17,989 nt of DNA from an uncultured Bacteroidales bacterium. GTDB lineage: Bacteria; Bacteroidota; Bacteroidia; Bacteroidales; UBA932. The stretch is taken from the NCBI GenBank assembly GCA_927798505.1, contig CAKMNE010000010.1, positions 1-17,989 of the forward strand, given 5' to 3'. Position numbers and translations under genes: made by a program. Below, one piece after another: positions 7,028-14,517 of the stretch; positions within the stretch are counted from its first letter, which is position 1; every line of letters starts with the position of its first letter. The notes beneath the pieces are model-generated. The model made no database searches. It was not told the origin of the DNA and saw only the letters and a list, made by a program, of their open reading frames with translations.

Positions 7028-8434
7028 CTAATATTCTGCGTTTTTTGGTGTCCTAGGGAAGGGGATTACATCCCTGATGTTCTGCATTCCGGTAATGAAG
7101 AGAAGCAATCTCTCAAAGCCCAGACCGAATCCGCTGTGAGGGCAGCTTCCGAAGCGGCGGGTGTCAATGTACCACTCCAGACTCTTGCGGCTCATCTGGA
7201 GTTCATTCACCCTTGCCTCAAGTTTGCCGAGGTCGGACTCGCGTTCGCTTCCTCCGATGATTTCTCCAATCTTAGGGAAGAGCACATCCATGGCTCGTAC
7301 AGTCTTGCCGTCCTCGTTCTGCTTCATATAGAATGCCTTGATATCTTTCGGGTAGTCCGTGAGGATGACCGGTTTGCCGAAATGCTCCTCTACGAGGAAG
7401 CGTTCGTGCTCGCTCTGAAGGTCGGTTCCCCAATCTACAGGATATTCGAATTTATGTCCGTTTGCTATCGCCTCCTTCAGGATTTCGATTCCTTCTGTGT
7501 AGGTGAGACGCACAAACTCCGTGTTGACAACACCCTCGAGTCTTTCAATCAGAGTGTTGTCGTAACGGTCGTTGAGGAACTGGATGTCATCACGACAGTT
7601 GTCAAGGGCATAGCGTACGAGGCTCTTGATGAAGTCCTCTGCGAGGTCCATATTGTCCTTGATGTCGTAGAAAGCCATTTCCGGCTCAATCATCCAGAAC
7701 TCTGCGAGGTGGCGCGGGGTGTTGGAATTCTCCGCGCGGAAGGTAGGACCGAAGGTGTAAATCTCTCCGAGGGCAGTCGCTCCGAGCTCACCCTCAAGCT
7801 GTCCGCTCACTGTGAGGCTGGTCTGCTTTCCGAAGAAATCCTTGCTGTAGTCCGGTTCTCCCTTCTTGTTCTTTGGAACATTGTTCAGGTCCAGGGTTGT
7901 GACCTGGAACATCTGTCCTGCGCCTTCACAGTCTGATGCCGTGATAAGCGGCGTATGCAGATAGACAAAGCCGCGCTTGTGGAAATACTCGTGAATGGCG
8001 TAGGCCATCTGGCTGCGAAGTCTCAGCACTGCGCCGAAGGTATTGGTCCTTGGACGCATATGGGCCACTGTCCTCAGGTACTCAAAGGAAGTGTCCTTTT
8101 TCTGGAGAGGGTAGCGCATAGGGTCGCACTCACCGAAGATTTCAATGTCCTTCGCGTGAATTTCGACAGCCTGTCCGCTGCCTAGCGACTCCACAAGATC
8201 ACCCCTGACACCAATGCAGGCGCCTGTAGTGATGCGTGGGAGAATGCTTTCCGTTTCGGAATTCTTGTCCACTACGATTTGAACATTCTTGATGGTAGAA
8301 CCGTCATTCAGGGCGATAAATGCTATTTCCCTGTTGCCTCTTTTCGTTCTTACCCAACCTTTTACAAGTACTTCGCTTCCCGCCTGCATAGCGAGAAGAT
8401 CCTTAATTTTCGTACGACGTATTTCTGTTGCCAT
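7028..8434 (-). CDS. asnS: Asparaginyl-tRNA synthetase
   Basis: This 468-residue class IIb synthetase charges tRNA-Asn with asparagine. An N-terminal OB-fold anticodon-binding domain covers about residues 13-110 ([24 protein letters not shown]). The class II core then shows motif 2 ([19 protein letters not shown]) and motif 3 near the C-terminus ([15 protein letters not shown]). The [14 protein letters not shown] form and the length point to AsnRS rather than AspRS, which carries an extra insertion domain. The ATG at 8434 is chosen. The frame stays open 17 codons further upstream, but that stretch would translate through the terminator hairpin. No TAnnTTTG element is visible in the 67 bases upstream, so the promoter is unclear and some read-through from the exb operon is possible. 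Confidence 0.97.
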   Translation of the reverse strand: MATEIRRTKIKDLLAMQAGSEVLVKGWVRTKRGNREIAFIALNDGSTIKNVQIVVDKNSETESILPRITTGACIGVRGDLVESLGSGQAVEIHAKDIEIFGECDPMRYPLQKKDTSFEYLRTVAHMRPRTNTFGAVLRLRSQMAYAIHEYFHKRGFVYLHTPLITASDCEGAGQMFQVTTLDLNNVPKNKKGEPDYSKDFFGKQTSLTVSGQLEGELGATALGEIYTFGPTFRAENSNTPRHLAEFWMIEPEMAFYDIKDNMDLAEDFIKSLVRYALDNCRDDIQFLNDRYDNTLIERLEGVVNTEFVRLTYTEGIEILKEAIANGHKFEYPVDWGTDLQSEHERFLVEEHFGKPVILTDYPKDIKAFYMKQNEDGKTVRAMDVLFPKIGEIIGGSERESDLGKLEARVNELQMSRKSLEWYIDTRRFGSCPHSGFGLGFERLLLFITGMQNIRDVIPFPRTPKNAEY

Positions 8435-8452
8435 TATGCTTAGTCTGTTTTT

Positions 8453-8482
8453 AAAAGCGGCCCCTCTGGTCGGGGGGCCGCT
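8453..8482 (-). terminator. Hairpin terminator at the end of the exb operon
   Basis: The arms AGCGGCCCC (8456-8464) and GGGGCCGCT (8474-8482) form a perfect 9-bp GC-rich stem with a 9-nt loop. Read on the minus strand, the stem ends in a run of four T that is then followed by A's, so the U-tract is short. It sits 19 nt after the stop of the last exbD gene and before asnS, the expected place for a minus-strand terminator. A smaller inverted repeat (CCGAGT / ACTCGG, 8495-8509) lies just before it and overlaps the exbD stop codon. Confidence 0.7.
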
Positions 8483-8501
8483 CATATTCAGTCTCCGAGT
8501 A

Positions 8502-8972
8502 TTACTCGGCTGGTTTTCTTGCGGAGTACATTATCTTAAGTGCGGAGCAGCGGCGCAGCTCCTGCTTGACATCTGTAATGATACCCATCCTGACGTCCTT
8601 GTCGGCCCTGATGCAGACGGTCATGAGAGGGCGGTCACCCTCGTTCATAGCCTCGCGCTCAGAAGCGACGAAGTCACGGATATCCTCCTTTGTTTTGAAA
8701 GAGTCATTGAGCTGGATACGTGCATCTGTACCATACTGGGCCTGAAGTGACCTGATAGGGGTACCGATGTTGATGTATGAGGAAAGGTCCTTCCTCTCGA
8801 GCTTTACGACTTCTGATGCTTCCGGAATCTGTACCTGAACCTTGTTCTCGGTCTCACGCATCTGCGTGGTAACCATAAAGAAGAACAGGAGCATGAACAC
8901 GATATCGGACAGAGAACCTGAGCTTATTCCAGGTACATCCTTCTTGTTGTTGCTTCCACCGAATTTTGACAT
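8502..8972 (-). CDS. exbD: ExbD/TolR family biopolymer transport protein (second copy)
   Basis: This 156-residue protein has one TM segment near the N-terminus (about residues 21-40, [15 protein letters not shown]). Asp23 is at the position of the proton-carrying aspartate essential in ExbD and TolR. The remainder is a periplasmic domain of the ExbD/TolR fold. With ExbB it forms the proton-driven motor that powers TonB-type transducers. It lies 14 nt downstream of another exbD and is the last gene of the operon, followed by a hairpin terminator. Its start is fixed by a canonical Shine-Dalgarno sequence, rare in this window. It is shorter than the upstream copy and diverges from it outside the TM segment, so the two are probably functionally distinct subunits. 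Confidence 0.93.
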   Translation of the reverse strand: MSKFGGSNNKKDVPGISSGSLSDIVFMLLFFFMVTTQMRETENKVQVQIPEASEVVKLERKDLSSYINIGTPIRSLQAQYGTDARIQLNDSFKTKEDIRDFVASEREAMNEGDRPLMTVCIRADKDVRMGIITDVKQELRRCSALKIMYSARKPAE

Positions 8973-8980
8973 TTCTTTGT

Positions 8981-8986
8981 CCTCCT
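8981..8986 (-). promoter_or_regulatory. Canonical Shine-Dalgarno for the second exbD
   Basis: On the minus strand the junction reads TAAAGGAGGACAAAGAAATG: the upstream exbD stop TAA runs straight into AGGAGG, then 8 nt to the ATG. This is textbook anti-16S complementarity and spacing. Other starts in the window show nothing comparable, as is usual in Bacteroidota. Confidence 0.7.
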
Positions 8987-9568
8987 TTATTTAGATCCCT
9001 TTACATCCTTAGGCTCAGCCTCTGAAATATTCTGAGGAACGGCTTTCTTTACCCATCCCTGCTCTTCTTCGTTGAGTCTTGCGTAAGGCTTGCCGAAATT
9101 TGCCCTTGAGAATTCATCACGAAGTTCGTTGACCGCCTTCACAAGCTCGTTCTGAACTGCGATGTATGCGGCGTAACTTGTACCACGGTCGTTCTGCAGG
9201 GAAATCACTCCCTTTGAAACCGGGACTTCGCGGAATCCTTCAATCATCTTCATCTCCTTTTCAGGGAGAGTAGGGTCGTTGTTCGGATTGTCAAGGAACT
9301 CCTTAACTCTTTCTTTAAGGAAACGGATATCTATAGGCTCACTACCGGCAAGAATTTTATCAGAAGAGTTGATCCTGACAACGATGATGTTGCGGCGGTT
9401 GATCTTCTGGTCCTCGACTTGCTGATTCTGGTCCGGAATAGGAGGCAGACGGCGTGAGAGTCCGGTGTGGCTTCCCATAGTGGTTGTCATGAGGAAGTAG
9501 CACAGGAGCAGGAACGCGATATCCGCTGTCGAGCTTGAGTTAATTGCAGGTGTTTTTTTCTTGCCCAT
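8987..9568 (-). CDS. exbD: ExbD/TolR family biopolymer transport protein (first copy)
   Basis: This 193-residue ExbD-type protein has its TM segment at about residues 15-33 (ADIAFLLLCYFLMTTTM) with the proton-pathway aspartate at Asp16. The periplasmic domain is longer than in the second copy. It includes an insertion rich in Asp, Asn, Pro and Glu at about 90-110 (FLDNPNNDPTLPEKEMK) and an extended, highly charged C-terminal tail. It lies 3 nt after the four-TM protein gene and 14 nt before the second exbD. Paired, unequal ExbDs downstream of a single ExbB are a common Bacteroidota arrangement. I infer that both assemble with the ExbB of this operon. Confidence 0.92.
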   Translation of the reverse strand: MGKKKTPAINSSSTADIAFLLLCYFLMTTTMGSHTGLSRRLPPIPDQNQQVEDQKINRRNIIVVRINSSDKILAGSEPIDIRFLKERVKEFLDNPNNDPTLPEKEMKMIEGFREVPVSKGVISLQNDRGTSYAAYIAVQNELVKAVNELRDEFSRANFGKPYARLNEEEQGWVKKAVPQNISEAEPKDVKGSK

Positions 9569-9571
9569 AGC

Positions 9572-10012
9572 TTATTTTCTGTTACGGATAAGATTCACAA
9601 TCGAACCGACAACGATGGAAAGGATTGCCACTCCACCGCAGAGGTAGGTAAGATTGAGTATTGTATCGGTAAGTTTGAGAGTTGCGTCAGATGGCTGCTC
9701 TGCAATACCAACTGCAGGTGCGCCAGGTGAGAGGAAGTATACGATTGCGCATAATGCTGCCGTGCCGGCGAGAACGGCGAGAACTTTCACGAGGAACTTC
9801 TTGTCGTTCAGCACTCCGATCACACCGCCGATAAGGACGATGCTCACAAGAGCTATGCATAGCATCACATACGCCCAGATAAAGAGAGCATCGACAGCCA
9901 CATTGCCGTTTGTCTCAAAGCCGTAAATCCAGCCGAAGGCAAACACGGCCACGCTGATGACTATCAGTGCCAGCAGTATCCATTTGATGATTTTGCTATA
10001 TGTTGATTTCAT
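9572..10012 (-). CDS. Small four-TM membrane protein of the exb operon, function unknown
   Basis: This 146-residue protein has four hydrophobic segments at about residues 8-30, 44-65, 72-95 and 113-139, short polar loops, and a basic C-terminal end (LIRNRK). The basic N-terminal and C-terminal ends favour both termini in the cytoplasm. The loop between TM3 and TM4 (about 96-112, GAPAVGIAEQPSDATLK) is the longest, and would be periplasmic. I do not recognise a named domain or catalytic motif. It lies 11 nt after exbB and 3 nt before the first exbD, so it is expected to be made together with the motor subunits. Candidate roles are an accessory or assembly factor of the ExbB-ExbD complex (inference from position only). 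Confidence 0.85.
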   Translation of the reverse strand: MKSTYSKIIKWILLALIVISVAVFAFGWIYGFETNGNVAVDALFIWAYVMLCIALVSIVLIGGVIGVLNDKKFLVKVLAVLAGTAALCAIVYFLSPGAPAVGIAEQPSDATLKLTDTILNLTYLCGGVAILSIVVGSIVNLIRNRK

Positions 10013-10023
10013 TGCAATTCCAA

Positions 10024-10818
10024 TTATGCCTTGTGTGCAGTCAGAACGTCGATGAGGTCGATAGAAGCCTCTTCCATATCGATGGTGATGGCATCAATCT
10101 TGGCGAGAATGTAGTTGTAGAATACCTGGAGAATCATGGCGACGATAAGTCCGGCAACTGTGGTGATGAGGGCGACCTTCATACCTCCTGCAACGACGTT
10201 AGGGGAGATGTCACCTGCAGCCTGGATAGCATCGAATGCCTGAATCATACCGATAACGGTACCGAGGAATCCGAGAGACGGAGCGATGGCGATGAAGAGG
10301 GAAATCCATGAAAGACCATTCTCAAGCATGCTCATCTGGATAGAACCTGAAGAAACGATGTTCTTCTCAACGACGTCAACACCCTGGTCGTACCTGTCAA
10401 GACCGTCATAGAAAATCTTTGCGACAGGACCGCGTGTGTTGCGGCATACATCCTTTGCAGCTTCGATACCACCCTCAGCGAGAGCCTTCTCAACCTTTGC
10501 TACGAGAGCCTTTGCATTGACCTTTGAGAATGAGAGATAGAGAATTCTCTCAATAGAGAGTGCAAGACCGATGATAAGGCAGATGATAATCAGGGACATG
10601 AAGCCTGCACCACCCTCGATGAACTTTGTCTTGAGAGCCTGATGGAGAGGAACCTCAGACTTTACGTTGAATGGGTCAACCTCAGCTGCTTCCTCAGCTG
10701 GAGCTGCCTCGACTGCCTCAGTTGCCTGAGCTGTCTGGTCTGCTTCCTGTGCAGAGGCGATGTTAGCAGAGAAGACCAGGATGGCCATTGCTGCCAAAAA
10801 CATTGAAATCTTTTTCAT
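10024..10818 (-). CDS. exbB: ExbB / MotA-TolQ-ExbB proton channel protein
   Basis: This 264-residue channel subunit forms the inner-membrane proton path with ExbD. An N-terminal signal-like segment (residues 1-23, ending ANIASA) is followed by an Ala/Glu-rich acidic linker (about 25-48) expected in the periplasm. TM helices lie at about 70-92, 170-192 and 214-238. The last two form the conserved MotA/TolQ/ExbB block: APSLGFLGTVIGMIQAF, then GGMKVALITTVAGLIVA. The region between TM1 and TM2 (about 93-165) is the cytoplasmic domain. The cleavable-signal-plus-linker N-terminus is longer than in E. coli ExbB and is typical of Bacteroidota copies. It is the first gene of a four-gene operon and is preceded by the only non-coding gap of about 120 nt in the window, which carries a candidate promoter. 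Confidence 0.95.
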   Translation of the reverse strand: MKKISMFLAAMAILVFSANIASAQEADQTAQATEAVEAAPAEEAAEVDPFNVKSEVPLHQALKTKFIEGGAGFMSLIIICLIIGLALSIERILYLSFSKVNAKALVAKVEKALAEGGIEAAKDVCRNTRGPVAKIFYDGLDRYDQGVDVVEKNIVSSGSIQMSMLENGLSWISLFIAIAPSLGFLGTVIGMIQAFDAIQAAGDISPNVVAGGMKVALITTVAGLIVAMILQVFYNYILAKIDAITIDMEEASIDLIDVLTAHKA

Positions 10819-10938
10819 AACTGTTTTTGAATGTGTTTGAATTAATGAATTATTGTTTGTTGATCAAATTTTTCCTTGATTTCAGTGTTGTGTATCAAAA
10901 TCGTTGCAAGATAGCAAAAATATTTCAATCTATAACTA
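10819..10938 (-). promoter_or_regulatory. Intergenic region with candidate promoter for the exb operon
   Basis: This AT-rich 120-nt gap separates tatD from exbB. On the minus strand TATTTTTG (10922-10915) matches TAnnTTTG. A TTG lies 17 nt upstream (10942-10940), overlapping the tatD stop codon and slightly closer than the usual 19-21. Transcription would start near 10909, giving a 5' UTR of about 90 nt that is AT-rich and shows no strong hairpin. No terminator is visible after tatD. Confidence 0.5.
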
Positions 10939-11718
10939 TCAATCGTTTATTCTTGCAAAAAGTCTCTTCGCATTGCAAGTGGTCACCTGAGCTGCCTGCT
11001 CAAGGCTTATTCCCTTTAACTCAGCAAGTTTTGCGGCTATCAGCGGGATGTTTGCGCTTTCGTTGCGGGTGCCGCGCAGGGGAGTGGGGGCGAGATAGGG
11101 CGAGTCCGTCTCGAGAACTATCATCTCCAGCGGGATGTCAGCTATGTCTCTTGCAATCCCTGCGTTCTTGAAGGTCAGAACACCTCCTATGCCCATATAC
11201 CACTCTCCGTAGCGTCTTATGCGGGCTGCAATTTCGCTGCTGGAACTGAATGCGTGCAGGTTTCCCCTCAAGCCGAGTCCCCTGCAGCTGTCCAGGACCT
11301 TGAAGAAGTCATCGGTGGCGTCGCGAAGGTGTATGTTCACCGGAAGGTCGAACTTTGCGGCAAGTTCAAGCTGGGCTTTCAGGGCCTCCTGCTGCTCTGC
11401 CTTGAACTCTGTTGACCAGTGGTAGTCCAGACCTATTTCTCCAATTGCGACTATGTCCGGGGATGCAGCCAGCTCGCAGACCTTGTCCACTTCCTGACGC
11501 CAGTCCTGCCGAACAGAGCCCGGATACAGCCCCGCCATTTTGTAGAGCACTCCCGGATGCCTTCCTGCAAGTTCGTGCATGGCCTGCCTTTCGCTGCTGT
11601 CGATGTCGGCAAGCAGCATCTTGTGCACCCCGGCCTGAAGCGCGCGAAGAACAGCGGCATCCGCTTCGTCACTGAAGGCGGGGTCGCTGAGATGTGTATG
11701 GGTATCTATGAATTCCAC
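10939..11718 (-). CDS. TatD-family metal-dependent deoxyribonuclease
   Basis: This 259-residue amidohydrolase-fold metalloenzyme opens with the metal-binding IDTHTHL at residues 4-10 (His7 and His9). Further TatD-family signatures follow: GEIGLDYHW (metal glutamate), VNIHLRDATDDF (metal His) and LETDSPYLAP (metal Asp) near the end. Members act as 3'-5' exonucleases or hydrolases in DNA repair. The exact substrate cannot be told between TatD, YcfH and YjjV types. The start is GTG at 11718: no ATG precedes the HTH motif, and the family normally begins within a few residues of it. The gene starts 9 nt after the dprA stop, and a -7 element overlaps that stop codon, so it may also have its own promoter. 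Confidence 0.93.
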   Translation of the reverse strand: MEFIDTHTHLSDPAFSDEADAAVLRALQAGVHKMLLADIDSSERQAMHELAGRHPGVLYKMAGLYPGSVRQDWRQEVDKVCELAASPDIVAIGEIGLDYHWSTEFKAEQQEALKAQLELAAKFDLPVNIHLRDATDDFFKVLDSCRGLGLRGNLHAFSSSSEIAARIRRYGEWYMGIGGVLTFKNAGIARDIADIPLEMIVLETDSPYLAPTPLRGTRNESANIPLIAAKLAELKGISLEQAAQVTTCNAKRLFARIND

Positions 11719-11719
11719 G

Positions 11720-11730
11720 CTGCAAATTTA
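11720..11730 (-). promoter_or_regulatory. Candidate -7 promoter element before tatD, overlapping the dprA stop
   Basis: On the minus strand the bases read TAAATTTGCAG, then C, then the GTG start. The TAA is also the dprA stop codon. The 11-mer is identical to that before the LytTR gene (36-46), and in both the last G of TTTG is 5 nt before the start codon. A good -33 element is not visible (nearest TTG is 14 nt upstream). Confidence 0.35.
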
Positions 11731-12903
11731 GGCATTTCTTACGACAATGGAACACCTCATCAGCAGGTCCTGCTCCACAAATCCGTCGCTGCACAGTTTT
11801 GAAATCCTCCTTTTGGTTTGCATATAGTCCCTTCCCAGGGCTCCGGCAATTTCCTCCGGGTTCTGCCCGCGGTTGAGTTTGATATGACACGCAAGCTCTT
11901 GAAGCATACGCACTTCGTTCTCGCTGACGGCATCCCTGTAGCGGTCTTCGATTTCCTCTGCCAGTTCGGCTTTGCGCCTGCGGTTGAAGCGCCCAAGCCC
12001 CAGGGCTTCGGGAAGCAGGGTAACGTCGCTGATTATGTCGGCAATATGCTTTCCGGCCAGGTCCAGGCAACCCTGCGAGCGCGGGTCCTCGATGCGTCCC
12101 GGCAGCACCCATACATCCCTGCCGTAGCTGAACGCGGTGTTTGCCGTTATCAGGCCGCCTCCTTTCTTCTTGGATTCTACCAGAATAGTGGCGGCGCCAA
12201 GGCCTGCGATTATGCGGTTGCGGCGCAGGAATGTCGCGGCCTGGGGCGTGGTGCCGGTGGGGAAATCGGTAATAAGGGCGCAGCCGGGGGATGAGGCAAT
12301 GCGTTCCGCCGCTTTGCGGTGGTAGTTCGGATACACGTCGTCAATGCCCGTAGGCAGCACTCCGACTGTGCGCAGTCCCGCTTCCAGTGCGGCAATATGG
12401 GCATTGATATCCACCCCTATTGCCATTCCACTGACAATCACCGGCTTGACCGGAGCCTGGGCGAGGGTGAACACTATTCGCCGGCACCATTCTTTGCCGT
12501 AGGGGGATATGTCCCTTGTGCCCACTATGGAAATGCAGGGAGCACCGTCAAAAATGTCCGTAACGGGGAAGTCGCTGCGAATGTAAAGCCCAAGTGGACA
12601 ATCCGGACAATCCCTGAGAGGCTCCGGGTAGTCGCCGTCTTCCAGTGAGATGAATCTGTAGCCGTCTTTGTATATTTTCTCCAGTTCCCGTGCGGCTTCG
12701 TCAATCAATGCGTCGGAAAGCCTGCCCCTGTATCGGGAATACGGGCCCAGAAGTTCCTCCCTCTCTCTTTCAGGCAGGGAAAACAGTCCTTCGATAGAGC
12801 CTGCCGCGTCAATGAGACGGTGTGCGACCAGAGGCTCATAACCGAACGCGCGGCCGAGCGCACAGGCGCCGACCGCGGTCAGATTCTTTTTGTATTCGTT
12901 CAT
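11728..12903 (-). CDS. dprA: DNA-processing protein DprA (Smf)
   Basis: This 391-residue protein binds incoming single-stranded DNA and loads RecA during natural transformation in competent species. It is also widespread in species not known to be competent. Residues about 1-70 form the N-terminal helical (HhH/SAM-like) domain. The Rossmann-type DprA core covers about 75-300 and includes SIVGTRDISPYG, VSGMAIGVDINAHIAAL and a later GGGLITANTAFSYGRDVWVLPG segment. A C-terminal winged-helix (DML1-like) domain follows at about 320-391. Length is full for the family. It lies 34 nt after the acidic protein gene and 9 nt before tatD, a neighbourhood that groups DNA-handling enzymes. No com genes are visible, so a role in uptake cannot be inferred from this window. 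Confidence 0.95.
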   Translation of the reverse strand: MNEYKKNLTAVGACALGRAFGYEPLVAHRLIDAAGSIEGLFSLPEREREELLGPYSRYRGRLSDALIDEAARELEKIYKDGYRFISLEDGDYPEPLRDCPDCPLGLYIRSDFPVTDIFDGAPCISIVGTRDISPYGKEWCRRIVFTLAQAPVKPVIVSGMAIGVDINAHIAALEAGLRTVGVLPTGIDDVYPNYHRKAAERIASSPGCALITDFPTGTTPQAATFLRRNRIIAGLGAATILVESKKKGGGLITANTAFSYGRDVWVLPGRIEDPRSQGCLDLAGKHIADIISDVTLLPEALGLGRFNRRRKAELAEEIEDRYRDAVSENEVRMLQELACHIKLNRGQNPEEIAGALGRDYMQTKRRISKLCSDGFVEQDLLMRCSIVVRNA

Positions 12904-12937
12904 TTGTCATAGTTGTCTGTCCAGGATTTACATTGTT

Positions 12938-13393
12938 TCACTTTTCTGTTGCCTTGGCCCTGAAACTTCTTTCCACGAGCTGCACAGTGTCAACAAGGGT
13001 TTCATCATCCTTTGCGCATATGCTGAAGAGTGCAAGATAACCGGATTTTATCTCTACACACATAAGACGCATCGGAGAATCATCCTCGCAGAGGGCTTCG
13101 AATCCGTAGGCCTTCTTGCCGGCAAACGGCCATTCCGTAATCGGGTCATAGTCCTCGGGGTCGTCATCGTCAAAGCCCACGATGTCGGCGTAGTTGGCAA
13201 GTGCCTCATCGGCCGCAGTGGTGTCGGAAGGCATCCTTCCTGCGAAAATCTCAATTTCGGCAAGGTCGGTACGGGCCTCGTCGTCCGGAAGATGGCAGCT
13301 GAAGTGGGTCAGCGCATTGCCTTCCGGGTCCTTTTCGCGGGATACTTCCTTTTCCCATCCCTGCGGAAGCTCGAGTGTGAAATTGTAAGCCAT
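12938..13393 (-). CDS. Acidic conserved-looking protein of unknown function
   Basis: This encodes 151 residues with no signal peptide, no TM segment and no motif I recognise. It is strongly acidic, with a run rich in Asp at about residues 75-83 (DDDDPEDYD). The opening (MAYNFTLELPQGWEKEV) and the alternating hydrophobic pattern suggest a small beta-rich cytosolic domain. A second half contains MRLMCVEIKSGYLALFSICA, a likely strand pair. The pattern of strands followed by a C-terminal helix (LVDTVQLVERSFRA) recalls small proteins that handle a 'fast or slow variable' fit to an all-beta domain, but that is not an assignment. It lies 15 nt after queA and 34 nt before dprA, so it is probably cotranscribed with queA. 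Coding is supported by the tight spacing and intact frame. Confidence 0.75.
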   Translation of the reverse strand: MAYNFTLELPQGWEKEVSREKDPEGNALTHFSCHLPDDEARTDLAEIEIFAGRMPSDTTAADEALANYADIVGFDDDDPEDYDPITEWPFAGKKAYGFEALCEDDSPMRLMCVEIKSGYLALFSICAKDDETLVDTVQLVERSFRAKATEK

Positions 13394-13408
13394 TGGTTCT
13401 ATATGGTA

Positions 13409-14458
13409 TTAAAGGATAAGCATAGCGTCTCCGTAAGGTCCGAAACGGTAACCTTCCTCAAGTGCCACCTTGTATGCGTTCATCACGTTCTTGTAGCCTC
13501 CGAAAGCTGCCACGGACATCAGCATAGTGGATTCCGGGAGATGGAAGTTGCTGACATAGGCATCCGGAATGGAGAACTCGTAGGGAGGGAAGATGAACTT
13601 GTTGGTCCACAGGTCGTTGGCCTTGACTTCGTGCTGGGTGGTCACATAGGTTTCAAGAGCGCGCACAACCGTCACTCCCACGGCTACCAGCTTGTGGCCG
13701 GAGCGCTTGGTGGCATTGATTTTGGCGGCCGCCTCCTCGGTGATAATCATCCTTTCGCAATCCATTCTGTGCTTGGAGAGATCTTCCACATCCACTGCGC
13801 GGAAGTGTCCGGTGCCCATGTGCACGGTGATGAAGGTGGTTTCGATGTCCTTGAGTATCATCCTGTTGAACAGCTCGCGCGAAAAATGCAGACCTGCCGC
13901 CGGAGCGGAAACCGCCCCTTCGTTTTTGGCAAAGATGGTCTGATAGTCCTCCACGTCGGATTCTTCCGGAGTCTCCTTCACCCACTCGGGTACCGGTGTG
14001 TGTCCAAGGGCGAAGAGAGCCTGCTTGAACTCTTCGTAAGGTCCGTCATAGAGGAATCGGAGTGTGCGTCCGCGGGAGGTGGTGTTGTCGATTACCTCGG
14101 CCACCATGCTGTCATCCTCTCCGAAATAGAGTTTGTTGCCTATTCTGATTTTGCGTGCCGGTTCAACCACCACGTCCCAAAGCCTCTGCTCCTTGTTGAG
14201 CTCGCGAAGCAGGAACACCATAATGTCAGCTTCGGTTTTCTCTTTCTTGCCATAGAGTTTGGCCGGGAAAACCTTGGTGTCGTTGAGAACGAAATTGTCG
14301 CCTTTCCCGAAATAGTCTATTATGTCTTTGAATTGCCTGTGCTCAATCTCTCCCGTATCCTTGTGGAGAACCATAAGCTTGCACTCATCCCTCCATCGCG
14401 TCGGATGAGTTGCGATTCTGTCTTTCGGAAGATCGAAGTCAAACTGTGAAAGTTTCAT
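13409..14458 (-). CDS. queA: S-adenosylmethionine:tRNA ribosyltransferase-isomerase
   Basis: This 349-residue enzyme transfers and isomerises the ribosyl moiety of SAM onto preQ1 in tRNA, giving epoxyqueuosine at the wobble position of GUN anticodons. The N-terminus MKLSQFDFDLPKDRIA, the FVLNDTKVFPAKLYG segment, SAPAAGLHF (usually APTAGLHF in Proteobacteria), FITVHMGTGHFRAV and NFHLPESTMLMSVAAFGGY are in the family order and cover the whole length. The Ala for Thr in APAAGLHF is a variant I associate with Bacteroidota copies. ATG 14458 fits the conserved start. Queuosine partners (tgt, queG/queH) are not in the window. Immediately upstream lie a TTTTGCAG promoter-like element and an inverted repeat. 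Confidence 0.97.
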   Translation of the reverse strand: MKLSQFDFDLPKDRIATHPTRWRDECKLMVLHKDTGEIEHRQFKDIIDYFGKGDNFVLNDTKVFPAKLYGKKEKTEADIMVFLLRELNKEQRLWDVVVEPARKIRIGNKLYFGEDDSMVAEVIDNTTSRGRTLRFLYDGPYEEFKQALFALGHTPVPEWVKETPEESDVEDYQTIFAKNEGAVSAPAAGLHFSRELFNRMILKDIETTFITVHMGTGHFRAVDVEDLSKHRMDCERMIITEEAAAKINATKRSGHKLVAVGVTVVRALETYVTTQHEVKANDLWTNKFIFPPYEFSIPDAYVSNFHLPESTMLMSVAAFGGYKNVMNAYKVALEEGYRFGPYGDAMLIL

Positions 14459-14461
14459 ATC

Positions 14462-14488
14462 TGCAAAATGTATATTCTTTAAATATAC
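14462..14488 (-). promoter_or_regulatory. Promoter-like element and inverted repeat before queA
   Basis: GTATATT-CTTTA-AATATAC (14470-14488) is a perfect 7-bp inverted repeat with a 5-nt centre. On the minus strand it leads straight into ACATTTTGCAG. The stretch TACATTTTGCAG (14473-14462 region) resembles the TAnnTTTG element with one extra T, its G 6 nt before the queA ATG. The overlap of repeat and promoter would suit an operator, but AT-rich chance symmetry is a real alternative, and no -33 TTG is visible. Confidence 0.3.
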
Positions 14489-14517
14489 GGGAAGAAATGC
14501 CGGAAAGTTTCAGGGTT

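Noticed and set aside
7136..7936. A long plus-strand open frame (266 codons) antisense to asnS
   Set aside because: The AsnRS motifs on the minus strand are complete across the same bases. The antisense product has no family likeness and no promoter or start context.
10680..10750. A short repeat array in the exbB N-terminal region
   Set aside because: The repetitive look comes from Ala/Glu codons of the periplasmic linker. There are no exact tandem units.
10819..10938. A small RNA gene or riboswitch in the exb leader
   Set aside because: The gap is AT-rich with no strong hairpin, conserved-looking core or terminator. It is adequately explained as a promoter plus 5' UTR.
12890..14449. A 519-codon plus-strand open frame antisense to queA, the acidic gene and the dprA start
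   Set aside because: It lies entirely opposite well-conserved QueA and DprA coding sequence, and its translation has no recognisable domain. It is a by-product of codon bias in the real genes.
14459..14517. A preQ1 riboswitch before queA
   Set aside because: The 59-nt gap shows neither the preQ1-I stem and A-rich tail nor a larger preQ1-II-like fold. The promoter-like element adjoins the start codon.
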